Below, one piece after another: positions 1 to 8,323 of a stretch of DNA of 64,000 nucleotides (position 1 is its first letter; the number at the start of each line of letters is the position of its first letter). The DNA lies in assembly GCA_946188165.1 (NCBI GenBank), contig CAMHTW010000010.1, positions 1-64,000 on the forward strand, in the 5' to 3' direction. Source of the DNA: an uncultured Prevotella sp. Lineage in GTDB: Bacteria > Bacteroidota > Bacteroidia > Bacteroidales > Bacteroidaceae. Both the position numbers and the translations under genes were made by a program. A model generated the notes under the pieces. It had not been told where the DNA came from. It did no database searches and saw nothing but the letters and a program-made list of their open reading frames with translations.

Positions 1-1036
1 TGGTACGCTCCTGGTTGAACCACTTCATAAAACGCTTCTGCAACCAAGAGAGACCATCCCAATCGGGCTGAGAGCCATCGGGGAAATAGAACTCACCGAA
101 GATGCTCTGGAAATAGTACTTGTCGTAGTAGGCTACATTCCAGAACACAGCCTGGTAGTTACGGGCACCCGTAGGCTGGTTGAGGGTATAGACAATCTGC
201 TCGAAGTAGTCGGTAATGACCTTGTCAATGGTGCGCTTCTTCAACGAGAGGTCAGCCTGCTGGTCGGGATGTTGCCAGTAGTCCTTACCATATTCCTTGC
301 CAATGAAGTAGTTCATATACATCAGGAACTCAGGCGTGGCACAGGCACCAGACAACATGGAGCTGACCATGAACACCATGTTGACGAAGCCACCGGCAAA
401 CGACTTCAAGTTTGTGGGGGCAGTAGAGTTGCCGCCAATGGCCGTCGTACCATTAATAAGCCAAGGATACATCGTGATAGAGGCACAGTAGTTGGCCAGC
501 GATGTCTCGTCGTTCTTATATATAAAATGGTGGGTCAGCTTGTCAATGTACTCGTTAGCCAACTCCTTGCCGTACATCTTCTTAATGCGGTCCACCAACA
601 AACGACGGTTCAGGCGGATGAAGTTCGATTTGGGCAACTCGCCAATCAGTGTGGCAATATTCTTGTGCTCCACATTGGCATTAGCATCGTACTTCGAACC
701 CGTAGCAGCGTTGACGGATTCGGTGTACTCAGAGAGGAACATCATCTTCTCCAGTGTGTCACGGTCTTCAGAGTGTTCCTGACGATAAAGGATAAACGAC
801 TTAGCCACCTTGTAGAAACCTTCGCGCATCAGCGCCTCTTCCACCTGGTTCTGAATGTCTTCCACCTTGATGTCGTCGTGCATGTCCAGATGACTCAGAA
901 TCTTCGAGACCGTTCCGAGGTCAGCCGGTTCGTCAACACTCTCGAATGCCTTCACTATAGCATTCATGATTTTGTCTAAAGAGAAGCGATCCTTGGAGCC
1001 GTCACGCTTCGTAATGGTAAAATTTTTAATTTCCAT
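1..1036 (-). CDS. nrdD: Anaerobic ribonucleoside-triphosphate reductase, N-terminal part (3' end outside window)
   Basis: Reverse-strand translation from ATG at 1036 gives MEIKNFTITKRDGSKDRFSLDKIMNAIVKAFESV (ATP-cone) followed by NrdD-like sequence (TSLANYCASITMYPWLINGT, AFWNVAYYDKYYFQSIFGEFYFPDGSQPDWDGLSWLQKRFM); open to the window edge. Confidence 0.9.
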   Translation of the reverse strand, partial: MEIKNFTITKRDGSKDRFSLDKIMNAIVKAFESVDEPADLGTVSKILSHLDMHDDIKVEDIQNQVEEALMREGFYKVAKSFILYRQEHSEDRDTLEKMMFLSEYTESVNAATGSKYDANANVEHKNIATLIGELPKSNFIRLNRRLLVDRIKKMYGKELANEYIDKLTHHFIYKNDETSLANYCASITMYPWLINGTTAIGGNSTAPTNLKSFAGGFVNMVFMVSSMLSGACATPEFLMYMNYFIGKEYGKDYWQHPDQQADLSLKKRTIDKVITDYFEQIVYTLNQPTGARNYQAVFWNVAYYDKYYFQSIFGEFYFPDGSQPDWDGLSWLQKRFMKWFNQERT

Positions 1037-1233
1037 TGTATGTATTTCTCTATCTTATTGGTTTTAATTAAGCTTTCTCGTTTGACTAAGGTTACCTTTG
1101 GCAACCACCCTGTCGCGTGGCCAATCAAGCAAACTTGATGGCGTTCGTCTTTCGGGAAGGTTTTCCGTTTTGGACAACTTTTCGTCTTCGGATTTCCAAA
1201 AAGTTTTCCGTTTTGGAAAATCCGATTCGGTTG

Positions 1234-1241
1234 CAAAGATA
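1234..1241 (-). promoter_or_regulatory. Candidate Bacteroidetes -7 element for nrdD (TATCTTTG on minus strand)
   Basis: TAnnTTTG match about 200 bp upstream of the nrdD ATG; -33 element weak. Confidence 0.35.
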
Positions 1242-1389
1242 CGAATAATAACTAAAATATCCTAAAGTTTTTGACGAGATTTTTTGCAAAAAATAGTTAA
1301 TAAAAGACAATTCGTCGATAGTGATTACTAAACCTAAGCTCGTACGTCTTTAATATATAAGCAGATAACGACAAACTATTAAAGTGTAT

Positions 1390-2286
1390 ATGAACAACAG
1401 CAAGTATCACGGCGTGGTGGTGCCAATGGTCACCCCCGTCACTCAGGACGGACAACTCGACGTGGAAGCCATTAAGAGAATCATCAACTTCTTTGCAGAC
1501 AATAAGGTATCGCCTCTGCTCATGGGAACCACGGGTGAAGGCAATAGTGTCAGTCAGGCAGATGGACAGCTGTTCGTTGACACAGCGGTAAAGGCCGCCA
1601 ACGAACGTATCTTGATTTATGCCGGCCTCACAGGCAACTGCTTTGCCGAGCAGGTACAGCAAGCCGAGATCTACTCAGCCTTGGGAGCCGACGTCATTGT
1701 AGCCACGCTGCCTACCTATTATACGCTGACCCCAGAGCAGATGTACGAATACTACAAAACGCTGGCCGACTGCATCACAGGACCGCTGATGCTCTATAAT
1801 ATTCTGGCCACGACACACATGAGTATTCCCGTAGATGTCATTCGCCGACTGGCCGACCATCCGAACATCGTTGGCTTGAAGGACTCGGAGCGCGACTTGG
1901 AGCGTATGGCACAGTGTATCGAGATTGCCCAGGGACGCGACGACTTCGCCTACTTCTGCGGTTGGGCTGCACAATCGGCACACTCATTGGAACTGGGTGG
2001 TAACGGCATCGTACCCTCGACGGGTAACTTCGTGCCAGAGATGTTCCAGCAACTCTACGATGCTGCCGTGGCTGGCGATATGGCTACTGCCAACCGCTTG
2101 CAGGATGAAACCAACGAGATTGCCAAAATCTACCAAAAGGACCGCACGCTTGGGCAAAGTCTGACAGCCCTGAAAGTGATGATGCAGACCAAGGGTCTCT
2201 GCGAACCGTGGATGCTCATGCCACTGACTCGCCTTTCCGCCAATGAAGAACAAACTATAATAGATAAGGTAAATGCATTGGGTTGA
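1390..2286 (+). CDS. Dihydrodipicolinate synthase / N-acetylneuraminate lyase (DapA) family protein
   Basis: GTTGEG, YNIL and LKDSE (Schiff-base Lys) motifs; ATG 1390 preferred over GTG 1384. Confidence 0.85.
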   Translation: MNNSKYHGVVVPMVTPVTQDGQLDVEAIKRIINFFADNKVSPLLMGTTGEGNSVSQADGQLFVDTAVKAANERILIYAGLTGNCFAEQVQQAEIYSALGADVIVATLPTYYTLTPEQMYEYYKTLADCITGPLMLYNILATTHMSIPVDVIRRLADHPNIVGLKDSERDLERMAQCIEIAQGRDDFAYFCGWAAQSAHSLELGGNGIVPSTGNFVPEMFQQLYDAAVAGDMATANRLQDETNEIAKIYQKDRTLGQSLTALKVMMQTKGLCEPWMLMPLTRLSANEEQTIIDKVNALG

Positions 2287-3838
2287 CTATATCATCGTAC
2301 TGCTGTCCATTTTGGCAGCTATCGGCACAGGCGTCTATTTTGCCCATAAGCAGAAGGACACCTCACAGTACTTTGCAGGCGGTGGCAAGATTCCTGCATG
2401 GGCTGTGGGCATCTCCATCTTTGCCACACTGATTTCGAGCGTCACGTTTCTCGCCTACCCCGGCGCTGCGTATGCCGGCAACTGGATATTACTGGTACAG
2501 GGCCTCATGGTACCCATCGTGCTGGTAGCCCTCATTGGCGTCATTGTACCGCTGTTCCGTAAAGTCATACGTTTGTCGACCTACGAATACTTCGAGCGTC
2601 GCTTTGGACTGTTTGCCCGTTTGTACTCATCGTTTGCCTTTACGTTAGGGCACTTCTCGAAGGCTGGCACAGTCTTCTTCCTCGTCTCGATGGCCCTGGC
2701 CACCTTCCTGAATATCAATATCTATACCATTGTACTGGTGCTGGGCATTACCATCATTATCCTGACACTGTTTGGTGGCATGGAGGCCATCGTCTGGATG
2801 GACGTCGCTCAAGGCTTCCTGCTCATCGGTGGCGGCATCATCTGTATCGCCATCCTGCTGTTCGGTATTGAGGGCGGTCCTGCTGAAACGTTCCGTATAG
2901 CCTCGGAATACAACAAGATAGATTTTGGGCCATACGACTGGAGCCTCTCAGAGCTTTGCTTCCTGGTGATGGTGCTCAACGGCATCTTCTATGCCTTGCA
3001 GAAGTATGGCACCGATCAGACTATCGTACAGCGCTATCTGGCAGCAAAGAACGACCACGAGGCCAAGAAGGCGGCATACATCGGTGTACTGATGTCTGTA
3101 CCCATCTGGGCCCTGTTTATGTTCATCGGTACAGCACTCTTTGCCTATTACCATGCGCAGGGTGCTCCCCTCTTGCCCGAAGGCATCAAGGCCGACGAGG
3201 TCTTCCCCTACTTTATCGCCCATGAACTGCCCGTCGGCATTCGCGGCCTTATCATTGCCGCCCTTGCCGCAGCCGCTATCTCGTCACTCGACTCTGACCT
3301 GAACTGTCTATCGGCTATTGCCGTACAGGACTACTACAAACGTTTCTGTAAGGATGCCACAGACCAACAGCAGCTACGATTTGGCAAATGGATGGTCGTG
3401 GTTTCGGGTGCAGGTGCCATCGGTGTGGCCAGCCTATATATTTTCTGGGGTGGAGAGGGCGTGTTGGGTGCACTGTTCTCCCTTTATGCTATCTTCTCGG
3501 CAGGTATCGTAGGCATCTTTATCCTCGGACTGTTCAGTCGTCGGGCCAACAAGCAAGGTCTGTATATCGGTATTGCTGCAGCTGTGCTGTTTACGGCCTA
3601 TGCCGTGCTGACGTCAACGAAGGTGGACATGGACGGCGACGGCGTGAAGCAGACACTACTCGACCTGGGTGACTGGAACTTCAGTCATCATAAATATATG
3701 TTAGGCGTGTATAGCCATCTCATCGTTCTTGTTGTTGGCTATGTAGCCAGCTATTGTTTCAAGACACCGCTGGCCGACAAGGAACTCACGATTTGGGGCT
3801 ATTTGGAAGATAAGGAGACACAACGCGCTGCTTCCTAA
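2273..3838 (+). CDS. Sodium:solute symporter (SSS) family transporter
   Basis: Multi-TM protein with SSS-like features (FAGGGKIPAWAVGISIFATLISSVTFLAYPG; AAAAISSLDSDLN); overlaps upstream CDS by 14 bp. Confidence 0.87.
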   Translation: MHWVDYIIVLLSILAAIGTGVYFAHKQKDTSQYFAGGGKIPAWAVGISIFATLISSVTFLAYPGAAYAGNWILLVQGLMVPIVLVALIGVIVPLFRKVIRLSTYEYFERRFGLFARLYSSFAFTLGHFSKAGTVFFLVSMALATFLNINIYTIVLVLGITIIILTLFGGMEAIVWMDVAQGFLLIGGGIICIAILLFGIEGGPAETFRIASEYNKIDFGPYDWSLSELCFLVMVLNGIFYALQKYGTDQTIVQRYLAAKNDHEAKKAAYIGVLMSVPIWALFMFIGTALFAYYHAQGAPLLPEGIKADEVFPYFIAHELPVGIRGLIIAALAAAAISSLDSDLNCLSAIAVQDYYKRFCKDATDQQQLRFGKWMVVVSGAGAIGVASLYIFWGGEGVLGALFSLYAIFSAGIVGIFILGLFSRRANKQGLYIGIAAAVLFTAYAVLTSTKVDMDGDGVKQTLLDLGDWNFSHHKYMLGVYSHLIVLVVGYVASYCFKTPLADKELTIWGYLEDKETQRAAS

Positions 3839-4736
3839 AGAACAAAGGCGATATTCTTAAGACATCCATCAGATAGCCAATAGCCAAACTGCCACTGATG
3901 CAGACCACGAGCGAGGCTATCAGGAACAGTATGCCCGTTTTGTCAAACGCTAAATAAGGCACCAGCTGTTTGCATAGAATCGTGAATATCGGCGAGAAGA
4001 CGTAGAGCAACAGGCTATTTCTGCCCAAGAAACCCATGACGTTTAAGACCGTCCGGTGGGAATATCTGAATAAGAAAAGGCAACCACTGATGACGAGATA
4101 GACGATGAAGAGTCCACCCAACGTTGCCGTACTCAGATATGCTGGTTCACAGATGAGCAGCGCAAAAGCCAGTATGGCGAATGCTGACGGAAGAAAAAAA
4201 CGCGTGAACGCCGTCTGACTTTGGCGCAGGACAGCCCCTATCAGGAAATACATAGCCAACGGAAACGAGAGGATGCCCAACACATAAGAGCAGAAATAGT
4301 AGACAAGTCCCATCAGTATCATGCGTGAGATGATGGGGATAGTCGTCCCTACGACCAAACGATAGGTCAAGCCACAGAGTATCAGCGTATGCAGATACCA
4401 GTAAGGCCCTAAGGGATGGAGCAGCAGCTTGTCGAAGAAAACACCAGCGGTCAGATGATCGATATGTTCATTGATAGGCAACAACGAGGCCATGACGGTA
4501 TAGCTACTCTCCATGACCAGATAGGGTATGACCAGTCCGACTATTGTGAGCATAAAAGCACCCCACTTCTTACTGATGTTCATCAGATAGCCCGAAATAA
4601 CCAGGAATACTGGCATGTGGAAGGTATATACCACTTGCTTGGCATAGGGATAGAGATGCTCGAAATACACCAAGTGGAAGGTAATGACCAGAATGATCAT
4701 CACACCCTTCAAATAATCCAGTTCCTTTATACGCAT
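3786..4736 (-). CDS. Membrane acyltransferase family protein
   Basis: MRIKELDYLKGVMIILVITFHL... multi-TM start typical of Acyltransferase_3 proteins. Confidence 0.78.
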   Translation of the reverse strand: MRIKELDYLKGVMIILVITFHLVYFEHLYPYAKQVVYTFHMPVFLVISGYLMNISKKWGAFMLTIVGLVIPYLVMESSYTVMASLLPINEHIDHLTAGVFFDKLLLHPLGPYWYLHTLILCGLTYRLVVGTTIPIISRMILMGLVYYFCSYVLGILSFPLAMYFLIGAVLRQSQTAFTRFFLPSAFAILAFALLICEPAYLSTATLGGLFIVYLVISGCLFLFRYSHRTVLNVMGFLGRNSLLLYVFSPIFTILCKQLVPYLAFDKTGILFLIASLVVCISGSLAIGYLMDVLRISPLFFRKQRVVSPYLPNSPKS

Positions 4737-4763
4737 ACTCTTTTGAATGAGATAAAGTTGGTG

Positions 4764-4795
4764 CAAAGTTACGAATAAGGCGGCAAACAGCCAAA
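4764..4795 (-). promoter_or_regulatory. Bacteroidetes-type promoter TTTG-N20-TAACTTTG for the acyltransferase gene
   Basis: Exact spacing on minus strand just upstream of the acyltransferase start. Confidence 0.55.
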
Positions 4796-4874
4796 TTTTG
4801 GCTGGAAAAGTTAATGGGTAAGGATGACATTACACGCGCGTATCCGTCTATTATTTATAACAAAACAACAAGAT

Positions 4875-6029
4875 ATGAAAGCAATCACATTATTGCAGCC
4901 ACAGAAGATCGTATTCGGTACGGGCTGCATCGAGACATTCACAGAAGACTACAAGAAGATGGGCTTGCAGCGCCTGATGGTGCTGACGGCCCCCCCTATC
5001 CTACCCTTCATTGAAGAGCCATTGGTAAACCTCAAGGCGGCAGGTGTCAGCATAGAAATATTCCAGAATATCCTGGCTGAGCCTACCGTCAACGACTTCA
5101 AGAAGATTCTGGAGGTAGCCCGACAGTTCAAGGCCGACAGCGTGGTGGGTATCGGAGGTGGCAGCGTGCTCGACGTGACGAAACTCGTGGCAAACCTCAC
5201 CCACAACCCCTCTCCGATTGGCGAGGGGAGTGACATGTTCCAGCCAGGATTTATCAAGAAACGCGGCCTGTGGTTTGCCTGTCTGCCCACGACGGCGGGA
5301 ACGGGCAGCGAGGTGTCGCCTAATGCCATCCTTCTGGACGAGCGCGACCACCTGAAAAAAGGCATTGTATCGCCCTACCTCATTGCCGATGCCGCTTACG
5401 TGGACCCCAAACTGACGTGGACAGTACCCTCAAAAGTGACTGCCGATACGGGTATGGACGCCCTGACACACTGTATCGAAGCCTACACCAACAAGTTCGC
5501 ACATCCCTCTGTCGATATCTACGCCCTGCAAGGCATTCGTCTGATTGCTGCCAATCTGGAGCGTGCCGTGAAGGATGGCAAGGATGTGGAGGCACGCGAG
5601 GCACTGGCCTTTGGTTCGCTGTATGGCGGACTATGTTTAGGCCCTGTGAATACGGCCGCTGTCCATGCGCTGAGCTACCCACTCGGTGGCGAGTTCCACA
5701 TTCCCCACGGTCTGTCGAATGCCATCCTGCTTCCCAGTGTTTTGAAGTTCAATATGCCTGCCAATATCAAGCGGCACGCAGATGTAGCGATTGCCTTAGG
5801 GTGTGAACCAGGGACTAACGACGAAGAGACGGCCCTGCGTGGTGTTGAGTTCATCTATCGCTTGGCTGAAGCCGTGGGTATTCCCAAGAAACTGACCGAT
5901 CTGGGCATCCCCCAGACAGCTGTACCAGGTATGGCTAAAGCTGCTATGCAGGTACAGCGCCTGCTGAAGAACAATCCAAGAGAAGTAACAGAACAAGACG
6001 CAAGAAATATTTATAATTCCCTATACTAA
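4875..6029 (+). CDS. Iron-containing alcohol dehydrogenase
   Basis: GIGGGSVLDVTK, PTTAGTGSEVSPNAI, ADTGMDALTHCIEAY motifs; ATG 4875 begins MKAITLLQPQKIVFG. Confidence 0.88.
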   Translation: MKAITLLQPQKIVFGTGCIETFTEDYKKMGLQRLMVLTAPPILPFIEEPLVNLKAAGVSIEIFQNILAEPTVNDFKKILEVARQFKADSVVGIGGGSVLDVTKLVANLTHNPSPIGEGSDMFQPGFIKKRGLWFACLPTTAGTGSEVSPNAILLDERDHLKKGIVSPYLIADAAYVDPKLTWTVPSKVTADTGMDALTHCIEAYTNKFAHPSVDIYALQGIRLIAANLERAVKDGKDVEAREALAFGSLYGGLCLGPVNTAAVHALSYPLGGEFHIPHGLSNAILLPSVLKFNMPANIKRHADVAIALGCEPGTNDEETALRGVEFIYRLAEAVGIPKKLTDLGIPQTAVPGMAKAAMQVQRLLKNNPREVTEQDARNIYNSLY

Positions 6030-7114
6030 TGAATAACGTAACACCATCTCCCCTCCTGCACGGGAGGGGCCGGGGGTGGGTCTCTCCCATATTGGCCATC
6101 ACGATGGGCGACCCCGCAGGCATAGGTCCTGAGATTACCGTTCGCGCCCTAAACCGCAAAGAGACTTACGAGAAGTGTCGCCCCGTTGTTACTGGCGACG
6201 CTGCCATTATGCAAGAGGCCGTCAAACTGTTGGGCTTCGACCTGCAAGTGAATGCCATCAGCCATGTGAAAGATGCCAAGTTCAAGTACGGCACCATCGA
6301 CGTCATCGACTTGAAGTGTGTCGACCTCGCCACCTTCGAGTTCGGCAAGGTGCAGGCCCAATGCGGCAATGCCGCCTTCCAATATATCAAGAAAGCCATT
6401 GAGTTAGCGATGGCTAATGAGGTGGATGGCACCGTGACAGCTCCACTGAACAAGGAGGCACTGAACTTAGCGGGCCATCACTACGACGGACATACAGAGA
6501 TTTACGCCACGTTTACGAATACAAAGAAATATGCCATGATGCTGGCTGACGAGAACATCCGCGTCATCCACGTCTCGACCCATGTGCCTTTGCGCAAGGC
6601 TTGTGATCTGGTAAAGAAGGCCCGCGTCATTGAGTGCGTAGAACTCATTGACGATGCCTGCCGTCAGTTTGGCATTGAGAAGCCCCACATCGGTGTGGCC
6701 GGCCTCAACCCCCATAGCAGCGAGAATGGCATGTTTGGCTATGAGGAGGCCGAGGAGATTATCCCCGCCATTGAGGAGTTGCGCCAGCGTGGTTTCGACG
6801 TTGACGGCCCCGTACCCCCTGACAGTATCTTTGCCAAGGCTAAATGCGGCCAGTTCGACGGATGTGTGGCCATGTACCACGACCAGGGGCACATCCCCCT
6901 AAAGGTCTGCGCTTTCAACTGGAACAAGGAAACGGGCAAGATGGATTCAGCCAGTGGTGTGAACATCACGCTGGGCCTGCCCATCATCCGCGTCTCTGTG
7001 GATCACGGCACCGCTTTCGACGTGGCCGGCAAAGGCATTGCTAACGATTCAGCTATGACGCTGTCGATAGACTATGCCACACGCATGGCCATCTATCGGA
7101 AAAGGAAGATGTAA
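6029..7114 (+). CDS. PdxA-family dehydrogenase (4-hydroxythreonine-4-phosphate dehydrogenase / PdxA2-like)
   Basis: ITMGDPAGIGPEI, GHTEI, MYHDQGHIPLK, GVNITLGLPIIRVSVDHGTAFD motifs; start overlaps upstream stop. Confidence 0.9.
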   Translation: MNNVTPSPLLHGRGRGWVSPILAITMGDPAGIGPEITVRALNRKETYEKCRPVVTGDAAIMQEAVKLLGFDLQVNAISHVKDAKFKYGTIDVIDLKCVDLATFEFGKVQAQCGNAAFQYIKKAIELAMANEVDGTVTAPLNKEALNLAGHHYDGHTEIYATFTNTKKYAMMLADENIRVIHVSTHVPLRKACDLVKKARVIECVELIDDACRQFGIEKPHIGVAGLNPHSSENGMFGYEEAEEIIPAIEELRQRGFDVDGPVPPDSIFAKAKCGQFDGCVAMYHDQGHIPLKVCAFNWNKETGKMDSASGVNITLGLPIIRVSVDHGTAFDVAGKGIANDSAMTLSIDYATRMAIYRKRKM

Positions 7115-7126
7115 GAAGGAAGAGGG

Positions 7127-8206
7127 ATGATAGTCATTGCTGACGACATCACAGGTGCTGCAGAGATAGCAGGTATCGCCTTCTCGAAAGGACAGGAGGT
7201 GCGCCTGCTTTGCAGTCATTCTGTAAACTGCGACAGTGTCGCAGTAAACGGGATAACCGTGATTGCCACCGACACCCGTTCCACGTCGGAGGCTGAGGCC
7301 GTTGCAGAAACTCGCCATCTAGTAAGCCCCCTCTTTGGGGAGGGGGATGGGGGGAGGCTCCTCTTCAAAAAGACCGACTCTGCCCTACGTGGTCACGTAG
7401 TAGCAGAGCTTACAGCACTAATGGAATCCACGGGCTATCAAAGGGCCGTCTATCTGCCAGCCAATCCCACCAAGGGACGTGTCATCAAGAATGGCTTATA
7501 TTATATAAATAAGGTACCCATACACGAGACGGCTTTCAGCTATGACCCAGAATTCCCTGCCAAGACCTCCGTGCTGAAGGAACGTTTCCCTGATGCAGAG
7601 GCCAACGGCATCATCATGCCCGACGCTGAAAGCATGGACGACATCCGAACCATCATCGGCTTATATAACGATGGAAAGACGCTCTTTGCCGGTGCAGCCG
7701 ACCTGTTTTCTGCCTTATTGGAAATGACTCCTAATGACACCCCTCATCTCTCATCTCTCAACTCTCATCACTCATCTCTCAACTCCGCCATCATCCTTTG
7801 CGGCTCTACCCAGAGCAAGCCCCTGGACTGGGGCATTCCCATTGCCCCTATGCCTCGCGACATATATGACGGCAACGAAGACATCAGCCTATGGGACACC
7901 AGTGCATACAAAGAAAAACACAGTCTCATCCTGACGATGCCTTATACCCACCGCACAGGCAAGGCTGCTGCCGTCCACCTGCGCACCATGATGGCCCGGA
8001 AGACCAAGGAACTCATTACCTACCACCGTCCTGACCACCTGATTATCGAAGGTGGTGCCACCGCGTGGGCCACCTTACAGACCCTTGGCTGGTCACAATT
8101 TCAGATAGTCAACCAGATTGCTCCCGGCGTGGTTCAGATGCGTGCTGAAAACGGAACATACATCACCCTCAAGCCTGGCAGCTACCCATGGGGGCGAAAG
8201 GTATAA
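7127..8206 (+). CDS. Four-carbon acid sugar kinase family protein (DUF1537)
   Basis: VIADDITGAAEIAGIA N-terminus, FKKTDSALRGHV, C-terminal GGATAWATL. Confidence 0.85.
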   Translation: MIVIADDITGAAEIAGIAFSKGQEVRLLCSHSVNCDSVAVNGITVIATDTRSTSEAEAVAETRHLVSPLFGEGDGGRLLFKKTDSALRGHVVAELTALMESTGYQRAVYLPANPTKGRVIKNGLYYINKVPIHETAFSYDPEFPAKTSVLKERFPDAEANGIIMPDAESMDDIRTIIGLYNDGKTLFAGAADLFSALLEMTPNDTPHLSSLNSHHSSLNSAIILCGSTQSKPLDWGIPIAPMPRDIYDGNEDISLWDTSAYKEKHSLILTMPYTHRTGKAAAVHLRTMMARKTKELITYHRPDHLIIEGGATAWATLQTLGWSQFQIVNQIAPGVVQMRAENGTYITLKPGSYPWGRKV

Positions 8207-8323
8207 AATAAAAGAGACCGTCAAAGAAGTCTAACAACGCTACGAAGGTGTCACATGGTACGTTCAAACCATACTAAACGCCTTGTTTGCAATGACAGAG
8301 CCAGGCAGTAAGTGCTTGCTATT

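Noticed and set aside
269-979. 236-aa + strand ORF and similar ORFs antisense to real genes (e.g. 9920-10444, 12858-13811, 48262-49452)
   Set aside because: They mirror clear coding genes on the other strand and their translations show no family features; they result from low stop density in antisense frames.
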